DNA from: a bacterium
GTDB taxonomy: Bacteria > RUG730 > JAAEPJ01
NCBI GenBank assembly: GCA_024222485.1
Contig: JAAEPJ010000228.1
Span: 1-22,153, forward strand
Direction: 5' to 3'
DNA: 22,153 bases
The notes beneath the pieces are model-generated. The model was not told where the DNA came from and did not search any database. It saw only the letters and a program-made list of their open reading frames with translations. Positions 6,396 to 14,971 of this stretch are shown here, in pieces (the stretch's first letter is position 1; each line of letters begins with the position of its first letter). A program made the translations under genes and the position numbers.

Positions 6396-7968
6396 GATAA
6401 ATGACGCACCGCTTAAAAGAATGGATCAGAACATCAAAAATATAAAATCTTTGGCTTTTAAGGCTGGTATTGCTATCAGTGCTATGGGCGTTGCGACTGG
6501 TTTAATTGTAAAAGAAGCAGCAGGTTTTGAACAGCAGGAAATCGCCTTTGAGACTCTGCTTAAAAGCGGAGAAAAAGCAAAAACCTTGCTTAATGATATT
6601 AAACAGTTTGCAAAAACCACGCCTTTTGAACTTACAGGACTTATTGAAAGCAGTAAACAGCTATTGGCATTTGGAGTAGGAGTCAATGAAATTATTCCGT
6701 TAATGCAGGATTTAGGCAATATTTCAGCAGGTATTGGAAAAGATAAGTTGCCGACTTTGATTAGAAGTTTTGGAAAAATAAAAACCAAAGGCAAAGCAAC
6801 AATGGAAGAGCTGAATATGATGCTTGAAGCAGGCGTGCCGATACTCGATCAATTAGCCGAAAATTTTGGTGTTAATACTGAACAGCTTTTTAAAATGATA
6901 ACAGCAGGTAAGGTCGGATTTGGCGATGTGCAGAAAGCTTTGCATTCCTTATCGAACGGCACAGGCTTGTTTGCAAATTTAATGGAAAAGCAGTCAAAAT
7001 CAACGCTCGGCATTTGGAGTAATATTAAAGACGTTATTACTCAGATTAAGCTTGCAATTGGTAAAGATTTACTGCCAGATGTTAAGAAAGAACTAAAAAC
7101 ATTTTTAAATTTTTTGAGTAAAAACCAGCAAAAAATAGAAAAGACTGGAATAAGACTTTTTAAGCTGATGTTTTCTTATACCAAAAAAGTTATGAATGCT
7201 TTTCGTTCGGTTGTTGATGTTTTGTATCAGATTATCAATGTTTTAGGCGGTTTGGAGAATGCGATTCAATTGATTGTTAAGGCAGTGGTTGCTTTAATGG
7301 CATTTCAAATTATTGGCTTTTTAGGTAATTTAGTTGGTTCGATATTTGTAATCACAAAAGCGGTTAAAGGTTTAAGTGTTTCAGTAAAAATATTAAAACT
7401 TTTATCCACACCAACAGGCATAATTGCAATTTTAGCGATCGTAATTTTACTTATTCAAGATATTTACAGCTGGATTAAAGGCGGTGAGAGCGTTCTGCAA
7501 AAACTTTTTAGCGTAACTTGGTTTTTTTTAGAACAGCTTTGGCAAAAAATAGTCGGAATTTTTGAGAAAGTTAAAGGTTTATTTGCTGGGACTGCGGAAG
7601 CATTGAAAAATGTGCTTTCAAACTCTTTAGGCGGTTTGCCAAAACTTTTAAAAATTCCGTTTAAGCTGATCAGTAAAGGTGCAGATAAATTATTGGCTAA
7701 TGATTTTATCAAAAAAGGCGTAGATGTAAGTCAAAACATAATGCCAAGCTTGACTAAAAATCCAACTGAAATTTTAGGTGTTGATAATATTTTGCCAGCG
7801 AGTACTGCGGTTAAGAATAACAATATTAAGGTAAATTCACCGATTAATATAACCGTGCCAAAAGGAACGAATGAAGAACAGGCACAAAACATAAAAGAAA
7901 GAATAAAAGAAGCCCTGCGTGATACTTGGCTTGAGACCGAAGATGCAATGAGCCTGCAAGGAGTTTAA
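6355..7968 (+). CDS. Tail tape measure protein
   Basis: A 537-residue protein with the tape-measure domain near the N-terminus: helix MATVRELITKWGFEINDAPLKRM, then AAGFEQQEIAFETLLKSGEKAKTLLNDIKQFAKTTPFEL and LLAFGVGVNEIIPLMQDLGNISAGIGKDKLPTLIRSFGKIKTKGKATMEELNMMLEAGVPILDQLA, a well-known block across phages. The middle is hydrophobic, with possible membrane-inserting helices near residues 305-345 and 350-372, used during DNA delivery. The C-terminus is a polar tail. Tail length follows tape measure length; at about 1.5 angstrom per residue this predicts a tail near 80 nm (inference). The start overlaps the end of the frameshifted chaperone. Another phage ribosome site, AAGGAG at 7958-7963, sits in its 3' end. 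Confidence 0.88.
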   Translation: MATVRELITKWGFEINDAPLKRMDQNIKNIKSLAFKAGIAISAMGVATGLIVKEAAGFEQQEIAFETLLKSGEKAKTLLNDIKQFAKTTPFELTGLIESSKQLLAFGVGVNEIIPLMQDLGNISAGIGKDKLPTLIRSFGKIKTKGKATMEELNMMLEAGVPILDQLAENFGVNTEQLFKMITAGKVGFGDVQKALHSLSNGTGLFANLMEKQSKSTLGIWSNIKDVITQIKLAIGKDLLPDVKKELKTFLNFLSKNQQKIEKTGIRLFKLMFSYTKKVMNAFRSVVDVLYQIINVLGGLENAIQLIVKAVVALMAFQIIGFLGNLVGSIFVITKAVKGLSVSVKILKLLSTPTGIIAILAIVILLIQDIYSWIKGGESVLQKLFSVTWFFLEQLWQKIVGIFEKVKGLFAGTAEALKNVLSNSLGGLPKLLKIPFKLISKGADKLLANDFIKKGVDVSQNIMPSLTKNPTEILGVDNILPASTAVKNNNIKVNSPINITVPKGTNEEQAQNIKERIKEALRDTWLETEDAMSLQGV

Positions 7969-7975
7969 AGCAGTA

Positions 7976-8710
7976 ATGGCAGATATTTTAAATTTATTTG
8001 TAGGTAAAGATAAAGGTTCACGACTTGAATTTCAGCAGACGCTTGGAACAAGTTTATTAAGGTTTGATGTTATTGAAGAAATCGATCACAGCATGGATTC
8101 GCAGATTACAAGCACAGAAATAGAAGACGGAAGCAAGGTAAGCGATCATGTTAAGCATAACAACAAAAAAGCGAGTTTTAAAATTATTGTTAGTGATGGG
8201 ATTTATAATGTGCCGAACAGTATTGAAACTAATCCGATTATAAACAGATTAACAGGTTTAGCTGCTTCTGTTTTAGGAAGTAAAGTAAGAGTTGATGCTT
8301 TAGCACAGCTTGGAATTTCTAAAATTTCAAGCTTGATATTAAACAAAGCTAATGGCGAAGATCGTTCGGCACTGGTCTTTAAAATTTTAGAGGGATTGAG
8401 AGATAATTCAGTTCCGATAACTGCGATCTTTAGGCTTAGAAGATACGAGAATGCGGTTATTACAAATTTTTCTGCAAAAGAAAGCTCAGAAACAGCAGGC
8501 GGTTTGTTTGCCAATATTACGATTGAAGAGCCAAAAATAGTATCTTCGGAAGTTGTGCAGGTAAAAATTACGGATGTTGATAAAGAGGTTGAACAGACTG
8601 CAACCAAGACGCAGGATTTAAGTAAAAAGGCAGTTTCTGAAACAAGTGAAGCCGTAGCGTTAAGCAGTGCGTCATGGCTTTCAAATATTATTAAATTTTT
8701 TGGAGCATAA
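7976..8710 (+). CDS. Dit-like baseplate / tail protein
   Basis: A 244-residue protein after the tape measure. It begins with ILNLFVGKDKGSRLEFQQTLGTSLLRFDVIEEIDHSMDSQITSTEIEDGSKVSDHV, which resembles the N-terminal ring domain of distal-tail (Dit)-like proteins, followed by KASFKIIVSDG and a strand-rich part with AIFRLRRYENAVITNFSAKES and LFANITIEEPKIV. Such proteins form the ring joining tail tube to baseplate hub. The last 45 residues (EQTATKTQDLSKKAVSETSE) look like a flexible helix. AAGGAG at 7958-7963 lies 12 bases before the ATG. The name rests on recalled family look and gene order. Confidence 0.7.
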   Translation: MADILNLFVGKDKGSRLEFQQTLGTSLLRFDVIEEIDHSMDSQITSTEIEDGSKVSDHVKHNNKKASFKIIVSDGIYNVPNSIETNPIINRLTGLAASVLGSKVRVDALAQLGISKISSLILNKANGEDRSALVFKILEGLRDNSVPITAIFRLRRYENAVITNFSAKESSETAGGLFANITIEEPKIVSSEVVQVKITDVDKEVEQTATKTQDLSKKAVSETSEAVALSSASWLSNIIKFFGA

Positions 8711-8715
8711 ACGAG

Positions 8716-9036
8716 ATGGCCATAGTAGAGATACCGACTAGAAATGATATTACGAGCTATAAATATCGGATTGAGCTGGACGACAGTTTTTTTAGTTTTA
8801 TTTTTAATTTTAACGGCAGGCGTGGACGCTGGTATTTAGATATTTTGAATGCAAATGATGAACCAGTTGTAAATGGTATTTGTTTGCTTAATGGTGTTAA
8901 TTTATTACAGCAGTATCGGCACTTAAATATACCAAAAGGCGATTTGTTTGTGTTTGATACTAAAGAAACAACCGAAAATCCAGACCGCGAAACTTTTAGC
9001 ACGAGATTTCGGCTTTTATATAAAGAGGTTGATTAA
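8716..9036 (+). CDS. Baseplate plug protein (Pam3 gp18-like)
   Basis: A 106-residue protein matching the small baseplate plug family described from the cyanophage Pam3 baseplate: an N-terminal IPTRNDITSYKYRIELDDSFFSFIFNFNGRRGRWYLDILNANDEPVVNGICL, then YRHLNIPKGDLFVFDT. The fold is expected to be a compact beta sandwich closing the tube below the hub. Start ATG at 8716 follows GGAG inside the preceding stop region (8701-8704). It is flanked by the Dit-like protein and the hub, the same neighbours the plug has in Pam3-type modules (order recalled, not checked). Confidence 0.75.
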   Translation: MAIVEIPTRNDITSYKYRIELDDSFFSFIFNFNGRRGRWYLDILNANDEPVVNGICLLNGVNLLQQYRHLNIPKGDLFVFDTKETTENPDRETFSTRFRLLYKEVD

Positions 9037-9041
9037 AAATT

Positions 9042-9845
9042 ATGAGCTTTTTATTTTCTAGAAATGCAGTTTTAACAATCGGTAAAAAAAGCGGAAAAGC
9101 AAAACGTTTTTCAGGACTTAGGATAAATTTTAATATTGAAAAAAATGACGAGAAAACACCGAACCAAGCAGAAATTAATATTTATAACTTAAGCAGTGCT
9201 AGCCGTAATTTTTTGGATAATAATAGCGATTTTTGCATTCTTGAGGTCGGCTACAGAAATATTTTAGGGACGCTTTTTATTGGTAATGATTTAAAGCTCG
9301 AGCATTCTAAGCAAGGGCTGGATATTATTACAAAAATAAAAGCAGGAGACAGCCAAAAAGAGATTAAGGCTAAACACGCAGAGCTTTCTTATAAAAAGGG
9401 AACAAACCTTTTAAGTATTGTTGATAATCTGATTTCAAGCTTAGGTGTAGCAACTGCAAATGATAAATATAAGGCAAAGCTAAAAGATATAAAAATTACG
9501 AGCAGTTATGCAGACAGCGGAAATGCAAAAGATATTTTAACAAGATTAATGGAAAAAAAGGGATTTAAGGTAAATATTCAAGACGGCGAATTGTTTATTG
9601 AAAGCGAGATTAATGATGGCAAAACAAAAAATAAAACGATTTTGACTTATGAAACAGGCTTGATTGCAATTAATAAGAAAAAGGACGGTTTGGAAGTTTT
9701 AAGTTTTATTCAGCCGAGCATAAAACCAAATAATTATATTGAGCTGATAACGGATGAATACAAAAATAGTGTTTATAAAATAAAACAGGTTTTTTATGCA
9801 GGCGATACTCACGAGGGAAAATGGGAGGCGAAAATAATTGTATGA
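9042..9845 (+). CDS. Baseplate hub protein (gp27/gp44-like)
   Basis: A 267-residue protein with the layout of phage hub proteins. The N-terminal barrel starts VLTIGKKSGKAKRFSGLRINFNIEKNDEKTPNQAEINIYNLSSASRNFL, with ILEVGYRN and LFIGNDL following. A middle helical segment holds NLLSIVDNLISSLGV and AKDILTRLMEKKGFKVNIQDGELFIE, and a C-terminal barrel ends in SVYKIKQVFYAGDTHEGKWEAKIIV. Hubs are trimers that accept the spike below and the tube above. AGAGG upstream (9024-9028) probably directs the ATG at 9042. The stop overlaps the spike start (ATGA at 9842-9845), fitting tight co-production of hub and spike. Confidence 0.78.
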   Translation: MSFLFSRNAVLTIGKKSGKAKRFSGLRINFNIEKNDEKTPNQAEINIYNLSSASRNFLDNNSDFCILEVGYRNILGTLFIGNDLKLEHSKQGLDIITKIKAGDSQKEIKAKHAELSYKKGTNLLSIVDNLISSLGVATANDKYKAKLKDIKITSSYADSGNAKDILTRLMEKKGFKVNIQDGELFIESEINDGKTKNKTILTYETGLIAINKKKDGLEVLSFIQPSIKPNNYIELITDEYKNSVYKIKQVFYAGDTHEGKWEAKIIV

Positions 9846-10453
9846 CAATGAATAAATTATTGGAGACGCATTTTAAAGCTTCGATTGCAGGGATTAATAC
9901 AGCAATGCCAGCATTGGTTAAGGCTTTTAATGCAGATAACAAAACTTGTGATGTTAAACCAGTTTTTAAGAAAAAATATAGTGATAATGAAATTGTAGAA
10001 TATCCGCTTTTAACAGATGTGCCGATTGTTTATCCGCAGACTAAAAAAGCGATCATTTCTTATCCTTTGGAAGTAGATGATTATGTTTTATTGGTTTTTA
10101 ATCAACGGTCGATTGATCGGTTTAAACAGGTTGGAGGAATAGAAGAGCATAAGGATAACCGTATTTGCCATTTAAACGACGCAGTAGCTTTTGTAGGTGT
10201 TTATCCACTAGGACAAGGCGAGCCTGCTTTTTCGGATGGGCTTGAGATTAAATTTGGAGACATGATAGTTAAGTTATACGAAAACGGAAAAGTTGAGATT
10301 AAGAATAACGGTATTGAGCTGATTTCGCTTTTAACAGATTTTATGACGGCAGTATCGAATATAACGGTTGCGACTTCAATTGGCACTCAACCGATTATTA
10401 ATAAAGCAGAAGTCGAAGCTTTAAAAGCACAGATACAAGGATTAAAAAAATAA
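9842..10453 (+). CDS. Baseplate spike protein (Gp138-like, membrane puncturing)
   Basis: A protein of 203 residues with the Gp138-type N-terminal OB domain: KASIAGINTAMPALVKAFNADNKTCDVKPVFKKKY, then LLTDVPIVYPQTKKAIISYPLEVDDYVLLVFNQRSIDRF. The second half (DGLEIKFGDMIVKLYENGKVEIKNNGIELISLLTDFM) is the start of a short trimeric beta-helix, ending in a helical stretch with ALKAQIQGLKK. It pierces the outer membrane when the sheath contracts. I start it at ATG 9842, in the ATGA overlap with the hub stop and 13 bases after GGGAGG (9823-9828); an in-frame ATG at 9821 would add seven residues upstream of that ribosome site. No His-x-His iron-binding tip is visible. Confidence 0.78.
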   Translation: MTMNKLLETHFKASIAGINTAMPALVKAFNADNKTCDVKPVFKKKYSDNEIVEYPLLTDVPIVYPQTKKAIISYPLEVDDYVLLVFNQRSIDRFKQVGGIEEHKDNRICHLNDAVAFVGVYPLGQGEPAFSDGLEIKFGDMIVKLYENGKVEIKNNGIELISLLTDFMTAVSNITVATSIGTQPIINKAEVEALKAQIQGLKK

Positions 10454-10815
10454 TGGATTTAAAAGTTTCTGATAATGATTTGGTATTTGAAAATAATAAA
10501 CTTGTTTTGGTTGACGGAGTAATAGAAATAGAACAGCGGTTAAGGCGGAATTTGCAGACTTATCAAGGCGAATGTTTTTTGAACTTAAACTTAGGATTTC
10601 CGTATTTTCAATATATTTTTGGTAAGTTGAATAATTTAACTGTAGTCGGCGATATTATTAAAGATGTGATTTTACAAACAAACGGCATAATCGAACTTTT
10701 AACGTTTACTATTGATTATGATAACGAAAAGAGAAAAGTAAAAATTAGTTTTTCTGCAACAACAAGTAGCGGAACGGTTAATATGGATAACTATAATTTA
10801 TTCGAGGGTTTATAA
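10453..10815 (+). CDS. Baseplate wedge protein, gp25 / gpW-like
   Basis: A 120-residue protein with the T4 gp25 / P2 gpW lysozyme-related fold signature: DLVFENNKLVLVDGVIEIEQRLRRNLQTYQGECFLNLNLGFPYFQYIFGK, where the EIEQRLRR helix and the Y-GE-FLN-N-G-PY run are typical. The rest is a set of strands. It joins the J protein in the wedge that triggers sheath contraction. The ATG overlaps the spike stop (TAATG at 10451-10455), and its own stop is followed directly by the next ATG. Confidence 0.85.
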   Translation: MDLKVSDNDLVFENNKLVLVDGVIEIEQRLRRNLQTYQGECFLNLNLGFPYFQYIFGKLNNLTVVGDIIKDVILQTNGIIELLTFTIDYDNEKRKVKISFSATTSSGTVNMDNYNLFEGL

Positions 10816-11973
10816 ATGAGTAATTTTGGCATAACAGAATCAGGTTTTATTTTAAAAAGACTGATCGATATAAAAGAAGAAAAAGAAAAGAAGATCAAAG
10901 CTTTGCTTGGCGAGGCGATTGATGTTTCGGAAAACAGCATTTTAGGTCAAATAATTGGTGTAGTTTCCGAAGCTGATGCTTTGATTTGGGAGCTTATGCA
11001 GGATGTTTATTTGTCTCAATATCCAGATAGTGCAGAGGGCATAAATTTAGATCGAGTTGCAACGCTTTCAGGGCGTAAAAGATTGGAAGCTGTGAAATCG
11101 ACTGTTATTGGTACACCGATCGGCACGGCTGGAACGGTTGTGCCTGCTGGCACAGTAATCTCTGTAGATGGTGCAGAAGATAGTAGATTTATAACTTTGG
11201 AAGAAAAAATGATTGAAGCAGACGGAACTACAAGAATAAATATGGAAAGCGAAGAGGCTGGCGAATACACCGCTTTAGCAGGAACTTTAGCAGTGATTGA
11301 AACACCAGTCGCAGGATTAAGCGGTTGGACGAATGAATTTGACGCAGATGTAGGACGAGACAAAGAAAATGATACAGAGTTTCGAAAAAGGTTATTTGCA
11401 AGTTTTCAGCATTCTAAGACAGGAACAGCAGAGGGTTTAAGAAGTGCAATTTTGCAGAATGTTGAGGACATGAGTGCCGTAATGATAATGGAAAATATGA
11501 CGAGTGAAACGGTTAATAATATTCCGCCTCATTCGTTTCATATTGTTGTTAGTGGCGGAGACGAAGAAAAGATTGCACAGGAAATTTATAATGCAAAAGC
11601 TAGCGGAATACAGGCTTACGGTGAAATTGTTAAGCAGGTTGAAACTTCAACAGGAGATACTGTGAATATTGGTTTTTCCAGACCAGTTTATAAACCGATT
11701 TATTTAAACATTACAGTCTGGAAAAATGAGGGAACAACAATAACAGAATCAGAGATAAAAGATTTAATTTTAGAATACGGCAATAACTTAAGCTTTGGCG
11801 ATAATGTGATTGTTTATCCGAAAATTATGTCGCTTTTAACAGGTTTATCAATCTATGATGCAGAGATTAAAGTTGGTATTACTTCATCGCCTACACAAAA
11901 TAATAATATTGTGATAAATTCAAACGAAATAGCAGATTTTGACAGCACAAAAATTACAATTGTGATTAATTAA
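10816..11973 (+). CDS. Baseplate J-like protein
   Basis: A 385-residue homologue of P2/Mu gpJ, the main wedge protein connecting baseplate centre to periphery. Recognisable blocks: LGQIIGVVSEADALIWELMQDVYLSQYPDSAEGINLDRVATLSGRKRL (about residues 45-95), then TPIGTAGTVVPAGTVIS, GLSGWTNEFDADVGRDKENDTEFRKRL, and SKTGTAEGLRSAILQNVEDMSAVMIMEN. The C-terminal half has a repeated alpha/beta domain with NIGFSRPVYKPIYLNITVW. GAGGG at 10804-10808 is seven bases from the ATG, which directly follows the gpW stop. The length fits the family. Confidence 0.9.
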   Translation: MSNFGITESGFILKRLIDIKEEKEKKIKALLGEAIDVSENSILGQIIGVVSEADALIWELMQDVYLSQYPDSAEGINLDRVATLSGRKRLEAVKSTVIGTPIGTAGTVVPAGTVISVDGAEDSRFITLEEKMIEADGTTRINMESEEAGEYTALAGTLAVIETPVAGLSGWTNEFDADVGRDKENDTEFRKRLFASFQHSKTGTAEGLRSAILQNVEDMSAVMIMENMTSETVNNIPPHSFHIVVSGGDEEKIAQEIYNAKASGIQAYGEIVKQVETSTGDTVNIGFSRPVYKPIYLNITVWKNEGTTITESEIKDLILEYGNNLSFGDNVIVYPKIMSLLTGLSIYDAEIKVGITSSPTQNNNIVINSNEIADFDSTKITIVIN

Positions 11974-11992
11974 AGGATTTTAATTTAAAAAA

Positions 11993-12613
11993 ATGGAACA
12001 AAAGGAAAATTATATTGAACACGGTTTAAACAGGCTTATTACTCAATACAAAAACAGCAAAAATTTAAAAAAGCTTTTGACTGTTTTTTTAGAGGATAAG
12101 CAAGGTTTAGAGAACGAAATCCAAAGTCTTTATGAGCGTTTGGATATTGATAATAAAACAGGCTTTGAGCTGGATCAAGTCGGCAAGCTTGTGGGACAGG
12201 AGCGTTTGGGTTTTGCGGATGATATTTACAAAGTTTTGATTTATTCAAGAATAGCGATTAATTCATCAGGTGGAACACCTGAAAATATAATCAATTTGTT
12301 TAAAATTTTAATGGGGACAGAAGGAGTACAGTATCGTGAGCTTTATCCAGCAAGTATTCAAATATGGTGTAAAGGGAGTCTGCCTTATTTAAAAGAAATT
12401 TTGATTCCATATATTGTAAATGCTTTGCAAACAATTTTGCCTGCAGGTGTTGGTTTAAATCATGTAGGCGTTTATGATGAAGACAGCCCTTTTACTTTTG
12501 CAGAAGAAGACGGATTAATCAGTTTAGATGGAAAAGATGGTTTTGACGATGAAAATGATTTAAGCATTGGCGGAAGTTTAGGCGAAGAAATTTATATTGG
12601 AGGAGCATTGTGA
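11993..12613 (+). CDS. DUF2612-like baseplate / fibre-connecting protein
   Basis: A 206-residue protein in the slot of gpI in P2-like phages, between J and the fibre. It has the DUF2612 look: NGLxxL-type start (IEHGLNRLITQYKNSKNLKKLLTVFLEDKQGLENEI), then GFELDQVGKLVGQERLGFADDIYKVLIYSRIAINSSGGTPENIINLFKILMG, and a short glycine-rich acidic tail (DEDSPFTFAEEDGLISLDGKDGFDD). Such proteins link wedges to fibre. The ribosome site is weak and far (AAAGGA at 11972-11977). The stop overlaps the next start (GTGA at 12610-12613). GGAGGAG at 12599-12605 serves the fibre gene. Confidence 0.78.
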   Translation: MEQKENYIEHGLNRLITQYKNSKNLKKLLTVFLEDKQGLENEIQSLYERLDIDNKTGFELDQVGKLVGQERLGFADDIYKVLIYSRIAINSSGGTPENIINLFKILMGTEGVQYRELYPASIQIWCKGSLPYLKEILIPYIVNALQTILPAGVGLNHVGVYDEDSPFTFAEEDGLISLDGKDGFDDENDLSIGGSLGEEIYIGGAL

Positions 12614-14487
12614 GCATATTAGAAAAACCAGATAGTAAAACAAATTGGACAGATAGTCAGCTAGCTTATAGAAGTGAGCCAGACGCTATTAAAAAAGATA
12701 ACGGCTATATTACAAAAGAAAAACTCGGCTATAAAACTTTTAACTGGCTGATTTGGATTTTTGGACAGTGGATAGATTATTTAGAAAGTTTAACGGATTA
12801 TTTATTTTTAAGAATCAAAATAACAGGAAACCCTTTAAATTCATTGGCAAATAAAAAAGAAAGATTGGCAAGCAAAGAATTTGTTTTGACACAACCAAAT
12901 CCTAGAGTGTTTAATGGAAATTTAGTCTATCTTAGTGCAGATGATCAAGGTGATAGTTATTATGATAGTTTCAGTGATGGCGATTTTGTTTATGTTGCTT
13001 GTGCTGGAGGAGGACTTAGAGCGTATTTAATAAATTCGGATGGAACTTTAACTTTTTTAGATTCAAACGATCAAGGCGGTAATTATTATTCTGTTTTTGG
13101 AGACGGTAGATTTGTTTATGCCTCTTGTAATGATGTTAATGGTATACGTTCTTATAGTGTAGACGAGAAAGGTAATTTAACACATATTGATTATGATAAT
13201 CAAGGCGGAACATATTCAGCTGGATGTAGCGACGGCAGATTTATTTATATCTGTAATGCGATCTTAGGTTTGCTTGTTTATAAATCAGATAATCAAGGAA
13301 AATTAACTTTTATTGGTTCAGATTATCAAGGTGTTGATGCTTATGCACATTGCTGGAGTAATGGCAAATTTATTTTTGTAGCTTGCAGGACTGGAGGGAT
13401 TAGAACATATAGCGTAGATGATAACGGCATTTTGACTTATATAGACATAGATTATCAAGGCGGAGATTATAGAATGATAACTGGCGATAGTAATTTTATA
13501 TATGTTGCTTGTTATACTGACGGCTTGAGGTCTTATAAAGTTGATAAAAATGGTTATCTAACTTGTATAGATACAGAATATCAAAGCGACGCTTATACTG
13601 ATGTGCATTGCGACGGTAGATTCATTTATATTACTTGCGGAGCTGGAGGAGTTAAAAGTTATAGTTCTGATATTTCTGGCAACTTGGCTTATATTAACGG
13701 TGATAATCAAGGTGGAAATAATTATCATCTTTCAGGTTATGGAGACTTTATTTTTGTTTCTTGTCTTGGCGATGGTCTTCGTTTGTATAAAATTGCAACA
13801 GCCTATGAATATGATCCAGCTGAAAATAATCATAGTTTTAATGGCAGTATAGGTATTGGAACAGCTCCAGATAGTAATAAAGCAATTAAAGTGGCTGGAT
13901 TAGAAGAAAATAGATTTTTAGGTTCTCATATTGCCAGCACTGTTCAATGGATGAAAGATTATGTTTCAGGAAATTTAGACGGCACAGATTGGGGCTTAGG
14001 TATAAAATTCATTTTAGACGCTGTTCAGCCACAAAAATTTGCAGGAATCGCTTCTTATGCAGTAAGTTCTTGGGCTGATGCCGTTGGTTTGAAATTTTTT
14101 ACGACTAGTAGTGGTAATATTTATAATCCTTTGAAAATTAGTGGCACTACTGTTGCCATTCAAAATTTTCAAGATAGAATTTGGTCATTTAATGGAAATT
14201 CAGGACAGGTTTTTGATTTTACAATTCCTAAAAATTTTGTTGGTTTTATAATTATTAACTCTGTTGTTGGCGGAAATACAGGACACGAATGTCATTTTTA
14301 TTGTTTTTCATCAGATTATGATAGATTATCTGCTTCACAATTGCATTATGGTCAATATTCTTCTGCTTTTAATGTCGAGTTTATTGATGGCTGGGGCTCT
14401 CATACTATGAGAATTACTCTGCAGAGAAATTTAGTTGAATCTACTTGGGTGAAATTATTGCCTTTTTGTGGTGGAATAGCATTATAA
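12610..14487 (+). CDS. Tail fibre with seven-bladed LVIVD/lactonase-like propeller
   Basis: A 625-residue fibre. Residues 1-60 are the baseplate-binding segment (KTNWTDSQLAYRSEPDAIKK..., then YKTFNWLIWIFGQWIDYLESL), the common phage fibre N-terminus. Residues about 112-397 hold seven repeats of about 41 residues. Each has an N/YQG start, a DGRFIYVAC strand, GGLRSY and a G-LTYID ending, which reads like an LVIVD or lactonase-type propeller with seven blades. After it come HSFNGSIGIGTAPDSNKAIKV, as in many fibre shaft domains, and a tip domain of about 190 residues. A cysteine sits at the same strand position in all seven blades. GTG start at 12610 follows GGAGGAG at 12599-12605. The receptor is unknown. 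Confidence 0.8.
   Translation: MSILEKPDSKTNWTDSQLAYRSEPDAIKKDNGYITKEKLGYKTFNWLIWIFGQWIDYLESLTDYLFLRIKITGNPLNSLANKKERLASKEFVLTQPNPRVFNGNLVYLSADDQGDSYYDSFSDGDFVYVACAGGGLRAYLINSDGTLTFLDSNDQGGNYYSVFGDGRFVYASCNDVNGIRSYSVDEKGNLTHIDYDNQGGTYSAGCSDGRFIYICNAILGLLVYKSDNQGKLTFIGSDYQGVDAYAHCWSNGKFIFVACRTGGIRTYSVDDNGILTYIDIDYQGGDYRMITGDSNFIYVACYTDGLRSYKVDKNGYLTCIDTEYQSDAYTDVHCDGRFIYITCGAGGVKSYSSDISGNLAYINGDNQGGNNYHLSGYGDFIFVSCLGDGLRLYKIATAYEYDPAENNHSFNGSIGIGTAPDSNKAIKVAGLEENRFLGSHIASTVQWMKDYVSGNLDGTDWGLGIKFILDAVQPQKFAGIASYAVSSWADAVGLKFFTTSSGNIYNPLKISGTTVAIQNFQDRIWSFNGNSGQVFDFTIPKNFVGFIIINSVVGGNTGHECHFYCFSSDYDRLSASQLHYGQYSSAFNVEFIDGWGSHTMRITLQRNLVESTWVKLLPFCGGIAL
12943..13800 (+). repeat. Seven propeller repeats of about 41 codons in the fibre
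   Basis: Seven diverged units of about 123 bases follow one another, each encoding (N/Y)QG, a strand ending Y-V/I-A/S/T-C, then G-L/I-R-Y and a final G-LT-ID. The units are diverged in DNA, unlike the near-identical repeats of the host protease. The gap-free order and count of seven suit a closed propeller. Confidence 0.75.
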
Positions 14488-14505
14488 AATTGGAGGGATA
14501 AGAAG

Positions 14506-14970
14506 ATGAAAGTTTTAGTATTTTACACAAAGAATGAAGATTTAGATTGTATTTTTAGATTTTTGGAAACAGATGATAAAATGGAATTAGATCAAATTTT
14601 TGAGATAGAACCGTGTTTAAAAAAACTGGAATATCAAGAATTTGAACCAGATAATTTGCCCCCTAAGAAGTATGTCAAAGGGCTTAAAGGAACAAAAAAG
14701 AAAGGTGTTTGGCTTGATGAAGCAAAATATTTAGAAAAATCAGGTATTAAAGAACAAAAAATAAAAGCATTAAAATCTAAAACAACTCAAATTATTTATG
14801 CCGAATATGATGAGATTAAGCAAAGAAATACTGCTTTAGGGATTTATAATGACACAAAAAAACAAGAAATTATCGATTTCATAAAAACTAATATAGCAGA
14901 ATGTGATGTTAAGGAACAAACAATATTAGAAGCTCAAACAATTGAAGCATTAGAAAGTATCGAGGTTTAA
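14506..14970 (+). CDS. Fibre-associated phage protein, possible fibre assembly chaperone
   Basis: A 154-residue protein after the fibre gene, with GGAGGG at 14492-14497 nine bases before ATG. The N-terminal third is a small alpha/beta part (MKVLVFYTKNEDLDCIFRFLE); the C-terminal part is helical and charged (KIKALKSKTTQIIYAEYDEIKQRNTALGIYND). The KQRN-type region resembles the C-terminal segments of proteins sitting next to tail fibres, often assembly chaperones, but I do not recognise a defined family. Position alone supports a role in fibre folding or attachment. Confidence 0.5.
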   Translation: MKVLVFYTKNEDLDCIFRFLETDDKMELDQIFEIEPCLKKLEYQEFEPDNLPPKKYVKGLKGTKKKGVWLDEAKYLEKSGIKEQKIKALKSKTTQIIYAEYDEIKQRNTALGIYNDTKKQEIIDFIKTNIAECDVKEQTILEAQTIEALESIEV

Positions 14971-14971
14971 A

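Noticed and set aside
1348-11363. Several minus-strand open frames of 60-134 codons inside the phage genes (for example 1348-1680, 6426-6794, 8203-8607, 11016-11363)
   Set aside because: Each lies wholly or almost wholly inside a recognised plus-strand phage gene, lacks a ribosome site and reads as serine/leucine-rich shadow text.
13601-13852. Plus-strand open frame of 83 codons in the fibre gene
   Set aside because: It lies inside the propeller repeats in another frame, is an isoleucine/valine/leucine-rich shadow, and has no ribosome site.
311-14487. Tailocin or extracellular contractile injection system instead of a phage
   Set aside because: A major capsid protein, decoration-like protein and head-tail connectors are present, which such systems lack.
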